Virus record (IMG/VR): IMGVR_UViG_3300036393_000023
Span: 1 to 42,850 of that record
Origin: a virus
Reading direction: 5' to 3' (one strand)
Length of the DNA: 42,850 nucleotides
The notes under the pieces are model-generated. The model saw nothing but the letters and a program-made list of their open reading frames with translations, made no database searches and was not told the origin of the DNA. Position 1 is the stretch's first letter, and each line of letters opens with the position of its first letter. This document shows positions 6,831 to 14,113 of this stretch, piece after piece. The position numbers and the translations under genes were made by a program.

Positions 6831-7075
6831 TGGGTCGGCCCGCGCCTCGCATTCACGTCGCCAGTATCGCGGTCGGGCTGATCCTAGATCCGAACGGGGC
6901 GCACGAGCTCGAAGTGGCGGCGCCGCACAACATCGTTTCGATGCGCTTCACGCGCGACCAGGTCGACCAGCTGGAACAGGCGATCGCCAAGTTCAAGCGA
7001 CGGGTGACCTTCGAGGATGGGCGCTCGGGCCCTGACCTCACGGCGCGGCGGTTCATCGCCCTGGAGGAGAGCTGA
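6830..7075 (+). CDS. Small unknown early protein
   Basis: An 81-residue protein of unknown function. The sequence alternates short strands with a helix (RFTRDQVDQLEQAIAKF), as in a compact alpha/beta fold. Start ATG 6830 follows GGGGAG with 8 bases between and overlaps the methyltransferase stop (TGATG); a GTG one codon earlier is possible. It ends in a 1-base overlap with the winged-helix gene. Confidence 0.6.
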   Translation: MGRPAPRIHVASIAVGLILDPNGAHELEVAAPHNIVSMRFTRDQVDQLEQAIAKFKRRVTFEDGRSGPDLTARRFIALEES

Positions 7076-7449
7076 TGGATCTGCGCGACGAAGTCGAATT
7101 CCTGCGCGAGGAAAACCGGCAGCTGAAGGAACGGCTGGGGCTGACGCCAACCGAGCTCTTCTACGTCGAGGCGCGCAGTCGCCTTCAACTGAGCCCCTCG
7201 TTGGCTCGGGCATTGTCGGCGCTGATGGTGGTGCCGTTGATCAAGAAGGCGGCGCTGCTCGAAGCAATATCGCTGAATTGGGAGAGCCGCGAACTCAAGG
7301 GCGTCGATGTCGCCATTTGCAAGCTGCGAAAGGCGCTCGCGACGCACGGCATTGAGGTCGAAACCGTTTGGGGCGTCGGCTTCCGGATGGTTCCGGAAAT
7401 GCAGGCCAGAGCGCGACTGCTGCTCGATCAGCAGCAGGAGGCGGCGTGA
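7075..7449 (+). CDS. Winged-helix (OmpR/CtrA-type) DNA-binding protein
   Basis: A 124-residue protein. Residues 1-22 form a charged coiled coil (LRDEVEFLREENRQLKERLG). Residues 25-110 match the C-terminal winged helix of response regulators: LSPSLARALSALM, then GVDVAICKLRKALATHGIEV, then ETVWGVGFRM, the recognition helix and wing signature. No receiver domain is present. Similar receiver-less proteins occur in alphaproteobacterial prophages and may bind CtrA-like sites in host or phage promoters. The target is not known. It overlaps its neighbours in the early operon. Confidence 0.75.
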   Translation: MDLRDEVEFLREENRQLKERLGLTPTELFYVEARSRLQLSPSLARALSALMVVPLIKKAALLEAISLNWESRELKGVDVAICKLRKALATHGIEVETVWGVGFRMVPEMQARARLLLDQQQEAA

Positions 7450-8012
7450 TGTTCATCGACGCCTTCACCGGCGAGGAAACCGGCCCGATCACCCGGGCCA
7501 AGACCGACCGCAGCCACTTCGTGCGGATGGACCATCCGCCGCTCGACATGCTGTCGGGATGCTCGTGGCGGTTCCTGCTGCAGCTGGCGGCGCGGCGCTG
7601 GAACGTCGATGGAGAGCAGCTGACCGGCACGAGCCGCGATCAACTGGTTTGCGCGGCGCGGCACCATGCGATGTGGCTGCTGCGCACCCACACCCGGATG
7701 ACGCTGCCGAGGATCGGCAAGCTGTTCGGCGGGCGCGACCACACCACGGTGATATCGGGGATCGACGCACACATCGAGCGTGCCGCCGGTGTGCGGCCGT
7801 CGCCGTTCGTGTGGACGCATCAGGCGGTGCGCCGTTACTCGCGCCTGCTGGTGGACGGCAAGACGGTCGCCGCAGCCGACAAGGCGCTGGGGCTGGGCCT
7901 GACCGACCGCTGGCGCTGCCCCAGGCGGCGCGAGTTGATGCGGCAGGCGATGGGGCTCAGCCGGCAGCGGTTGGTGCTCGCCGCGCTGCGGCGCAAGGCG
8001 GCGCAGCAATGA
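7449..8012 (+). CDS. Stand-alone DnaA domain IV-like DNA-binding protein
   Basis: A 187-residue protein with the DnaA DNA-binding signature at residues 94-104 (GGRDHTTVISG; DHTT is the key box-contacting motif) preceded by RQ..helices (ARHHAMWLLRTHTRMTLPRIGKLF reads as the domain IV helix-turn-helix). There is no AAA+ ATPase domain. Residues 120-187 form a basic tail with a second helical segment. It is likely to bind 9-bp DnaA-box-like sites, either to compete with host DnaA or to mark the phage origin; the choice is inference. ATG 7449 overlaps the previous stop. Confidence 0.8.
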   Translation: MFIDAFTGEETGPITRAKTDRSHFVRMDHPPLDMLSGCSWRFLLQLAARRWNVDGEQLTGTSRDQLVCAARHHAMWLLRTHTRMTLPRIGKLFGGRDHTTVISGIDAHIERAAGVRPSPFVWTHQAVRRYSRLLVDGKTVAAADKALGLGLTDRWRCPRRRELMRQAMGLSRQRLVLAALRRKAAQQ

Positions 8013-8230
8013 GCGAGCCGGTGGTCATCGCGTGTGAAGTGATCGAGCCGCGGGTGCTGAGCCTGCTCGTCGTCGACAAGGCGCGGGTGACCGCGTGGCT
8101 GCCGCGCAGCGCCATCGGCTTCGAGGGCGAGGCACGGATCGGCGCGAAGCTGCGGATATCGATGCCGCGCGAACTGGCGATCGAGAAGGGGCTGATGGCC
8201 GAGGGTGAAGGGCAGGGGGCGCTGTTTTGA
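8009..8230 (+). CDS. Small unknown early protein
   Basis: A 73-residue protein (VVIACEVIEPRVLSLLVVD...AWLPRSAIGFEG). It looks like a small beta-barrel, but no family is recognised. ATG 8009 overlaps the DnaA-like gene's stop (ATGA), and its own stop overlaps the next gene's TTG start. Confidence 0.6.
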   Translation: MSEPVVIACEVIEPRVLSLLVVDKARVTAWLPRSAIGFEGEARIGAKLRISMPRELAIEKGLMAEGEGQGALF

Positions 8231-8532
8231 GCGAGTTCGATTCCGGCTTTGAGCAGGGCTCGATGGCCGCCGCCAACGCCATCTTCGCCTTCCTGCGCCG
8301 CGCCGGCCACGACCCGGCCGCAACGGCGGCGTTCGCCGCCTGGGAGAACGGCACGCTGGTCGAAGCGCCGGCTGACCCTACGGCGCTGGCGCCGACGCCG
8401 GCCCCGGCGCTGATCGCTCGGCAGCAGGGCTACACCGGCGACCAGTGTTCGATCTGCAGCTCGCTGCGGATGAAGCGCAACGGCTCATGCGCCGTCTGCG
8501 AGGAATGCGGAACCACGACGGGGTGCAGCTGA
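8227..8532 (+). CDS. Small protein with ribonucleotide-reductase-type C-terminal zinc ribbon
   Basis: A 101-residue protein. The N-terminal half is an alanine-rich helix plus a Pro/Ala linker. Residues 72-101 hold CSICSSLRMKRNGSCAVC followed by ECGTTTGCS, nearly identical in pattern to the C-terminal zinc ribbon of some ribonucleotide reductases. No reductase domain is present. It may interact with the host reductase or simply be a zinc-ribbon DNA-binding protein. A TTG start overlapping the previous stop (TTGA) is chosen; ATG at 8263 is an alternative. Confidence 0.6.
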   Translation: MSEFDSGFEQGSMAAANAIFAFLRRAGHDPAATAAFAAWENGTLVEAPADPTALAPTPAPALIARQQGYTGDQCSICSSLRMKRNGSCAVCEECGTTTGCS

Positions 8533-8558
8533 TGAACGCACAAGGAATCGAGAGATGA
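8532..8558 (+). CDS. 8-residue coupling mini-ORF before the clamp gene
   Basis: ATG 8532 shares TGATG with the stop of the zinc-ribbon gene and encodes MNAQGIER, ending in TGA that overlaps the clamp's ATG (ATGA). It probably relays ribosomes from the upstream gene to the clamp gene. No other function is implied. Confidence 0.4.
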   Translation: MNAQGIER

Positions 8559-9748
8559 ACGCGAAAGCTGAAGCAATCGAACAGTTTGCGATGATCGAGG
8601 GGCGGGTGCTGGCGGCGGCGCTGAAGCCGCTCTGCTTCGTCGTCGAACGGCGGACGACCTACCCGATCCTGAGCATGGTCAAGCTGGTGCTCAGCGGCTC
8701 CGCACTGACGGTGAGCGCGACCGACCTCGATATCGAGATCAGCACCACGCTCGATGTGAACGACAGCGCCGGCGACTGGCAGCTGTGCGTGAGCGCCGAG
8801 CTGCTGCGGGGCATTGCCAGGGTGGCCGGGCCGGCGCTGGTGCGGCTCAACAGGGTTGAGGCGCTGGTGCCGGGCAAGAAGGCGACCGATGCGCCGGTGC
8901 CGACGACGCAGTTGCACATCACTGTCGATGACGGGGCGGCGCACTATCAGATCGAGACGGTGCTCGACTCCGAGGGGTGGCCGAAATTTGCCGGCGAGCG
9001 CGGCGAGAAGATCGAGGGGTTCGGCAACGGGCAGTTCCCCGCGGCGCTGGCCCGGGTCGAGAGCGCCATATCGCGCGAGGAAACGCGCTATTACCTCAAC
9101 GGCATCTGCTGGAGCATCACCGACACCGATTGCTGGTTCGCTGCTACCGATGGCCACCGGCTGCTGAAGTTCACCTATGCGAAGGCCGAGGGCCGGACGA
9201 AGGCCTCGCGAATCATTCCGCGGAAGACGGTCGAGCTGCTGGTCAGGTTCTTCGCCGGCGCCGATGCGACGGTGTGGCAGGCCGGCGATAACAACCGGCT
9301 GGACATCGATATCGGGCGCTTCCGGGTTCGGACTCGCCTGGTCGAAGGGGAGTTTCCCGATATCGAGCGCGTCATCCCCAAGGAGCTGACCGCGGCGGTG
9401 ACGGTGTCGCGTCGGGATATCGAAGCGGGCATGTCGCGGCTGCGGGCGCTGCCGGCAGACGGGCGGTTATACGGCGGCGGCCAGAAGGTGCTGTTCCGTC
9501 CCGATGAAGATGGCGGCGGGCTCGTGCTCGAGGCGCGTCACCCGCAGATCGGCGTGGCTCGCACCAGTGTCGCGGCCAACTGGCCGGACGGCATCCCGAG
9601 CTTCGCGTTCAGCAGCGGCTATTTCGCCCAGATGCTCAAGGTCTGCGACGGTACGGTGCAGATCGGGGTGAAAGACGCGGCCGGCCCGGTGCGGATGATC
9701 GATGCGGACGACACGATGACGCGCGTCCTCATGCCGATGAAGGTCTGA
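8555..9748 (+). CDS. dnaN: Phage-encoded DNA polymerase III beta clamp homologue
   Basis: A 397-residue DnaN homologue with the three-fold clamp layout. Recognisable parts are the N-terminal segment (VLAAALKPLCFVVERRTTYPIL), TDLDIEI, the middle domain with YYLNGICWSI and FAATDGHRLLKF, and the EGEFPDIERVIP motif between domains two and three. The C-terminus ends MTRVLMPMKV, close to the canonical clamp terminus. It encircles DNA and tethers polymerase. Host clamps are about 370 residues, so this one is slightly long. With no phage polymerase in the window, it probably recruits host Pol III to phage DNA. Confidence 0.92.
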   Translation: MNAKAEAIEQFAMIEGRVLAAALKPLCFVVERRTTYPILSMVKLVLSGSALTVSATDLDIEISTTLDVNDSAGDWQLCVSAELLRGIARVAGPALVRLNRVEALVPGKKATDAPVPTTQLHITVDDGAAHYQIETVLDSEGWPKFAGERGEKIEGFGNGQFPAALARVESAISREETRYYLNGICWSITDTDCWFAATDGHRLLKFTYAKAEGRTKASRIIPRKTVELLVRFFAGADATVWQAGDNNRLDIDIGRFRVRTRLVEGEFPDIERVIPKELTAAVTVSRRDIEAGMSRLRALPADGRLYGGGQKVLFRPDEDGGGLVLEARHPQIGVARTSVAANWPDGIPSFAFSSGYFAQMLKVCDGTVQIGVKDAAGPVRMIDADDTMTRVLMPMKV

Positions 9749-9751
9749 GCG

Positions 9752-11737
9752 ATGAACGCGATCTCACCGGGGGCGTGGGACCTCGACAACCGCATGACCG
9801 TGGTGCTGTTCGCCGGCATGGGCGGCGGTTGCGACGGACTCGAGCAGGCGGGCTTCCATGTGCACCTGGCGGTGAACCACGACCCGATCGCCATCGCAGT
9901 GCACAAGTCGCGCCACCCGCACACCGAGCACATCCAGACCGATGTTTTCGAGGTTGACCCGCGCAAAGCCACCAAAGGGCGCGGCGTCCGGTTTCTGCAT
10001 GCCTCGCCGGACTGCACGCATTTCTCGGTGGCGAAGGGCTCGAAGCCGGTCAGCAAGCGTCGTCGATCGCTGGCATGGGTGATTATCCGCTGGCTCGGCC
10101 AGGTGCGACCCGAAGTGGTCACATTGGAGAATGTGCGCGAGATCACCACGTGGGGTCCGCTCATTGCCAAAAGGGACAAGGCCACCGGCCGCGTGCTTCG
10201 GCTCGACGGCAGTGTCGCCGGCAAGGGCGAGCGGGTGCCCGTTCAGGAACAGTGGCTGGTGCCGGATCCGCGCCACAAGGGGCGGATCTGGCGCGCGTTC
10301 TGCCGCCATGCTGCCGCGCTCGGCTACAACTTCGAATATCGGGTGATCAACTTCGCCAATCTCGGCGTGGCGACAATCCGCACCCGCCTGATGGGTGTAA
10401 TGCGCGCGGACGGGCTGCCGATTGCCTGGCCCGACCAGACGCATGCGGCTCGCAGCAAGGCCAAGGCGATGAAGCTGAAGCCATGGGTAGGCGCCCACAC
10501 GGCAATCGATTGGTCGCTGCCGATGAAATCGATCTTCGGACGGAAGAAGCCGCTGGCCGACGCCACGTTGCGGCGAATAGCGCGAGGCGTCATGCGCTTC
10601 GTGGTGAACTCACCAGACCCGTTCATCGTTCCGATCTGCCAGACGGGCAGCGTTACTGCCGGCCGATCGGTCCGAGAGCCACTGGCGACCATGACGACGG
10701 CCAAGGGTGGCGAGCTTGCGCTCGTGGTGCCGACACTGGCGGGCGCCGGTGGTAGGGCGGCCCAGACCGAGCCGCGTGACCTTCGGGAGCCGCTGAGCAC
10801 CACATCGACGAAAGAGGATCGCATCCTTTCGGCGGTTCATCTGGAGAAGTTCAGCGAGAACTCGGCGGGCCTCGACCCGCGCGACCCGCTCAACACGGTG
10901 ATGGCAGGCGGGCAGGGGCATGCGGTTGTCGCCGCCAGCCTCGTCGAGCTCGCGCACGGCAAAAGCGCCCGCGGTGGCAACAACCGCGAGAGCTCGCCGA
11001 GGGATCCGTTGAAGACCATTCACGCCGGCGGAGGCAACGAGGCGCTTGCCGCGGTCACTATGGTGCAGACCGGCTACGGCGAGCGCCAGGGGCAGGCTCC
11101 GCGTATCAAGGATATCGGCGCGCCTTTCGGCACCCAGGTCGCCGGCGGCGGCAAGGAAGCGCTGGTCGCGGCGTTCCTCGCCAAGCACAACACCGACGTG
11201 GTCGGCAACGACCTGCGCGAGCCTTTGTCGACGGTGACAACCGGCGGCGAGCGCGGCCAGACGCAGATTGCGCCGGTGATCGCTTCGCTACGCGGGTCCG
11301 CCAAGGGCGGGCGGTCGATAGAGGAGCCGCTGCCGACGCAGACCGCGGACGGCAACCACGAGATGCTGATCCTGCCGTTCCTGCAGACCTACTACGGCAG
11401 CGGCGACAACAACCACGACCCGCGCGACCCGCTGCACACCGTTACCGTCAACGACCGGCATGGCCTGGTGACGGTCGAGGTGAACGGGCAGACGATGGTG
11501 ATCACCGATATCTGCATGCGGATGCTCGACCCGCTGGAGGGCGCTCGGGCCCATGGGTTCGATCCGGCATCGCTACAGCGCGAGATCGAGGTCACCGATG
11601 CCAAGGGGCGAACGGTGCGCCGGAAGCCGAACAAAACCGAAATAGGGCACCTCGTTGGCAACAGCGTTCCCCCGCTGCCGGTGAAGCTGCTGGCGGAATT
11701 GAACGGTCATCGCGAGCTGATGGTGGCGGCAGAATGA
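9752..11737 (+). CDS. C5-cytosine DNA methyltransferase with repeat-built recognition region
   Basis: A 661-residue enzyme. Motif I is VVLFAGMGGGCDG (about 17-29). The catalytic loop is ASPDCTHFSVAKG with Cys88. Motif VI is LENVREI (about 123-129). Late motifs are at the end (MRMLDPLEGARAHGF and GHLVGNSVPP). Residues 308-570 insert about eight copies of a 30-40-residue unit beginning R(D/E)PL.T, between the catalytic core and motif IX, where target recognition normally lies. It methylates cytosine at C5, and no cognate nuclease is present, so it is likely an anti-restriction or epigenetic enzyme. Confidence 0.92.
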   Translation: MNAISPGAWDLDNRMTVVLFAGMGGGCDGLEQAGFHVHLAVNHDPIAIAVHKSRHPHTEHIQTDVFEVDPRKATKGRGVRFLHASPDCTHFSVAKGSKPVSKRRRSLAWVIIRWLGQVRPEVVTLENVREITTWGPLIAKRDKATGRVLRLDGSVAGKGERVPVQEQWLVPDPRHKGRIWRAFCRHAAALGYNFEYRVINFANLGVATIRTRLMGVMRADGLPIAWPDQTHAARSKAKAMKLKPWVGAHTAIDWSLPMKSIFGRKKPLADATLRRIARGVMRFVVNSPDPFIVPICQTGSVTAGRSVREPLATMTTAKGGELALVVPTLAGAGGRAAQTEPRDLREPLSTTSTKEDRILSAVHLEKFSENSAGLDPRDPLNTVMAGGQGHAVVAASLVELAHGKSARGGNNRESSPRDPLKTIHAGGGNEALAAVTMVQTGYGERQGQAPRIKDIGAPFGTQVAGGGKEALVAAFLAKHNTDVVGNDLREPLSTVTTGGERGQTQIAPVIASLRGSAKGGRSIEEPLPTQTADGNHEMLILPFLQTYYGSGDNNHDPRDPLHTVTVNDRHGLVTVEVNGQTMVITDICMRMLDPLEGARAHGFDPASLQREIEVTDAKGRTVRRKPNKTEIGHLVGNSVPPLPVKLLAELNGHRELMVAAE

Positions 11738-11913
11738 ACGACGCGACCAAGCAGACCATCCTCTACCTGCGCGAGCGCGCCAGCTTCTACGGGCTGCGCG
11801 CGAAAGAGCGGCGGGGCACGAAGGCAGATAGAGACATGGCGATCTCTCGCGCCTATCGGGAGGACGCGCGTGCACTCGAATCCGTCAAAGCCGACGATGA
11901 GGCTGCGGAATGA
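11734..11913 (+). CDS. Small helical protein between methyltransferase and primase
   Basis: A 59-residue charged helical protein (TILYLRERASFYGLRAKERR ... ALESVKADDEAAE). Both ends overlap neighbouring genes by ATGA, and third codon positions are GC-rich, so it is very probably translated. The function is unknown. Confidence 0.65.
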   Translation: MNDATKQTILYLRERASFYGLRAKERRGTKADRDMAISRAYREDARALESVKADDEAAE

Positions 11914-13121
11914 CGCTCCCCGCCAACCTTGCCGCGCTGCGCGATGAAGCGATGCGGACCAGCTGCGAGGGCTGGGCCATCCAGAAGCGCTGGCCGCTGG
12001 GGCGGGGCATCGACCGCGCAGGGCCGTGCCCGATGTGCGGCGGCACCGACCGTTTTGCCATCCACACCAAGAAGAACACCTTCAACTGCCGCGGCTGCGG
12101 CATCGCCGGCGCCGGGGTGATCGACCTGGTGATGGCGACCGAGGGCGTCGAGTTCATCGTGGCCTGCGAGATCATCACCGGGCGGAAGGCCGAGACGGAA
12201 ACCGACCCGGCGCGGGCCGAGCAGTTGCGGCGCGACGCGGAGGCGGCCGAGGCGAAGCGCGAGGCCGATGCAGCGCGCTATCGCGAGGAAGCGCGGAAGG
12301 CGGCCTATCGCGTGTGGCGGACCGGCTACCCGGCGCGCTGGTCATCGTCGATGCCGGGGCCGGTGGTGAGCTACCTGCGGCTGCGCGGGGTGGATTTCCC
12401 CGGGGTGACCGCGAAGGCGATCGGCGACCAGGTGAAGCTGCTCGAGCTCGATCGGCACCCGTGGAAGGAAAAGCAGGGCAACGTGTGGACCACGCTGCAC
12501 GAAGGGCCGGCGATGCTGGCGGCGGTGCAGCGGCCCGATGGGCACTTCGGCGCCATCCACATCACCTGGCTCGACCTCGAGCAGCCCAAGGGCAAGCTGG
12601 TGCTGCCGCCGATCGAGCAGGTCGACGGCGACGGCGTGGTGAAGACGATCGAGCGGCCGACCAAAAAGGTGCTGGGCGCCAAGAAGGGCGGCGCCATCCG
12701 GCTCTACACGCCGGAAAAGCCGCACCGCATGGTGATGGGCGAGGGGATCGAGACGACGTTGACGGCGCTGGCGCACGGCTATGAGCGCGACACGGCCTAT
12801 TGGGCCGGCGTCGACCTGCCCAACATGAGCGGGCGGGCGGCGCGCAGCGAAAGCGGCGGGCAGATCTGGGACCAGCCCGACCTCGCCGATGTCGACTGCT
12901 TCGTGCCGCCCGACTGGTGCGAGGAGCTGGTCTATCTCTGCGACAGCGACGAGGCGAGCAACCACACCGAGGAGAAGGTGATCCGCGGCCTGCGCCGCGC
13001 CCTGGCACTGCGTGAGGCGGCGCGGGCCGAGGGCAGGGACGTGCCGGCGCTACAGGTGAGCTATGTGCCGCCGCTGGGGGAAGGGCGAGATCTCAACGAT
13101 CTCGTGCGGGTGGGGGCATGA
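11910..13121 (+). CDS. DNA primase, zinc-finger and TOPRIM domains
   Basis: A 403-residue primase. The N-terminal zinc ribbon has Cys40, Cys43, Cys60 and Cys63 (CPMCGGTDRF, FNCRGCG). A charged linker (95-135) follows. The TOPRIM-like domain carries the glutamate in VMGEGIETTLTAL (about 275-288) and the acidic pair in YLCDSDEASN (about 343-352). It should lay down primers for phage replication with the helicase at 14110-15930; in P4 these functions are one polypeptide, here they are split. It is coupled to both neighbours by ATGA overlaps. Confidence 0.88.
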   Translation: MTLPANLAALRDEAMRTSCEGWAIQKRWPLGRGIDRAGPCPMCGGTDRFAIHTKKNTFNCRGCGIAGAGVIDLVMATEGVEFIVACEIITGRKAETETDPARAEQLRRDAEAAEAKREADAARYREEARKAAYRVWRTGYPARWSSSMPGPVVSYLRLRGVDFPGVTAKAIGDQVKLLELDRHPWKEKQGNVWTTLHEGPAMLAAVQRPDGHFGAIHITWLDLEQPKGKLVLPPIEQVDGDGVVKTIERPTKKVLGAKKGGAIRLYTPEKPHRMVMGEGIETTLTALAHGYERDTAYWAGVDLPNMSGRAARSESGGQIWDQPDLADVDCFVPPDWCEELVYLCDSDEASNHTEEKVIRGLRRALALREAARAEGRDVPALQVSYVPPLGEGRDLNDLVRVGA

Positions 13122-14113
13122 TCGAGATTCGAGAGGGCGATTGCCGGCAGTTGCTCAAGGCTATGCCCGACCGCTCGGTGCACTGCGTGGTGACCAGCCC
13201 GCCATACTTCGGGCTGCGCGACTACGGTGTTGAGGGGCAGATGGGCCTCGAGCCGACGCCGGCCGAGTTCGTCGCCGGCATGGTGGAGTTGTTCCGCGAC
13301 GTGCGTCGCGTGCTGCGCGATGACGGTACGCTTTGGTTGAACCTTGGCGACAGCTACGCAAATGACGGGAAATGGGGAGGGCACACCGGCGGTAAGCACG
13401 TCAGAGCGCTGCATGCGTCGCCGATCGGCCGCAACAAGCGCTACACCGGGTTGAAGCCCAAAGACCTGATTGGAATACCTTGGCGCGTCGCTTTTGCCCT
13501 CCAGGAGGACGGGTGGTTCCTGCGACAGGATATCGTTTGGTCGAAGCCTAACCCGATGCCGGAAAGCGTGACCGACCGCTGCACCAAGGCACACGAGTAC
13601 ATTTTCCTGATGTCGAAGGCGCCGAGGTATTTCTTCGACGCCGCGGCCATCCAGGAGCCGGTGTCGCCTAACACCCACGCCCGGTTGGCGCAGGACGTCG
13701 AGGCCCAGCGTGGCAGCGATCGCGTTCCCGGCAAGACCAATGGCCCGATGAAGGCGGTGGCCCGCAAGGTCGCGAGCGAGGGGGAGGGGATCAAGAGCAA
13801 CGCCTCATTCTACAACGCGACGGCGTTCCGGGTAGATGAGCGAAACAAACGGTCCGTCTGGACTGTCGCGACCCAGCCTTTCAAGGAAGCGCACTTTGCG
13901 ACCTTCCCGCCGGCGCTGATCGAGCCCTGCATTCTGGCCGGATGCCCTGAAGGTGGCACGGTGCTCGACCCGTTCGGCGGCGCGGGCACAACGGGCCTTG
14001 TGGCCGACCGGCTGCAGCGTAACGCCATCCTCTGTGAGTTGAACCCCGAGTACGCCGAAATTGCTCGCCGCCGCATCCGTGGTGATGCCGGGCTGTTCGG
14101 TGATGTCGCATGA
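13118..14113 (+). CDS. Beta-class DNA methyltransferase (N4-cytosine or N6-adenine)
   Basis: A 331-residue enzyme with motif IV TSPPYFGLRDYG at residues 26-37 and motif I near the C-terminus (DPFGGAGTTGLVADR, about 283-297), followed by CELNPEYAEIARRR. This IV-before-I order defines the beta class. TSPPY is found in N4-cytosine and many N6-adenine enzymes, so the modified base cannot be decided. No restriction partner is encoded. It lies between primase and helicase genes with 4-base overlaps on both sides. Confidence 0.9.
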   Translation: MIEIREGDCRQLLKAMPDRSVHCVVTSPPYFGLRDYGVEGQMGLEPTPAEFVAGMVELFRDVRRVLRDDGTLWLNLGDSYANDGKWGGHTGGKHVRALHASPIGRNKRYTGLKPKDLIGIPWRVAFALQEDGWFLRQDIVWSKPNPMPESVTDRCTKAHEYIFLMSKAPRYFFDAAAIQEPVSPNTHARLAQDVEAQRGSDRVPGKTNGPMKAVARKVASEGEGIKSNASFYNATAFRVDERNKRSVWTVATQPFKEAHFATFPPALIEPCILAGCPEGGTVLDPFGGAGTTGLVADRLQRNAILCELNPEYAEIARRRIRGDAGLFGDVA

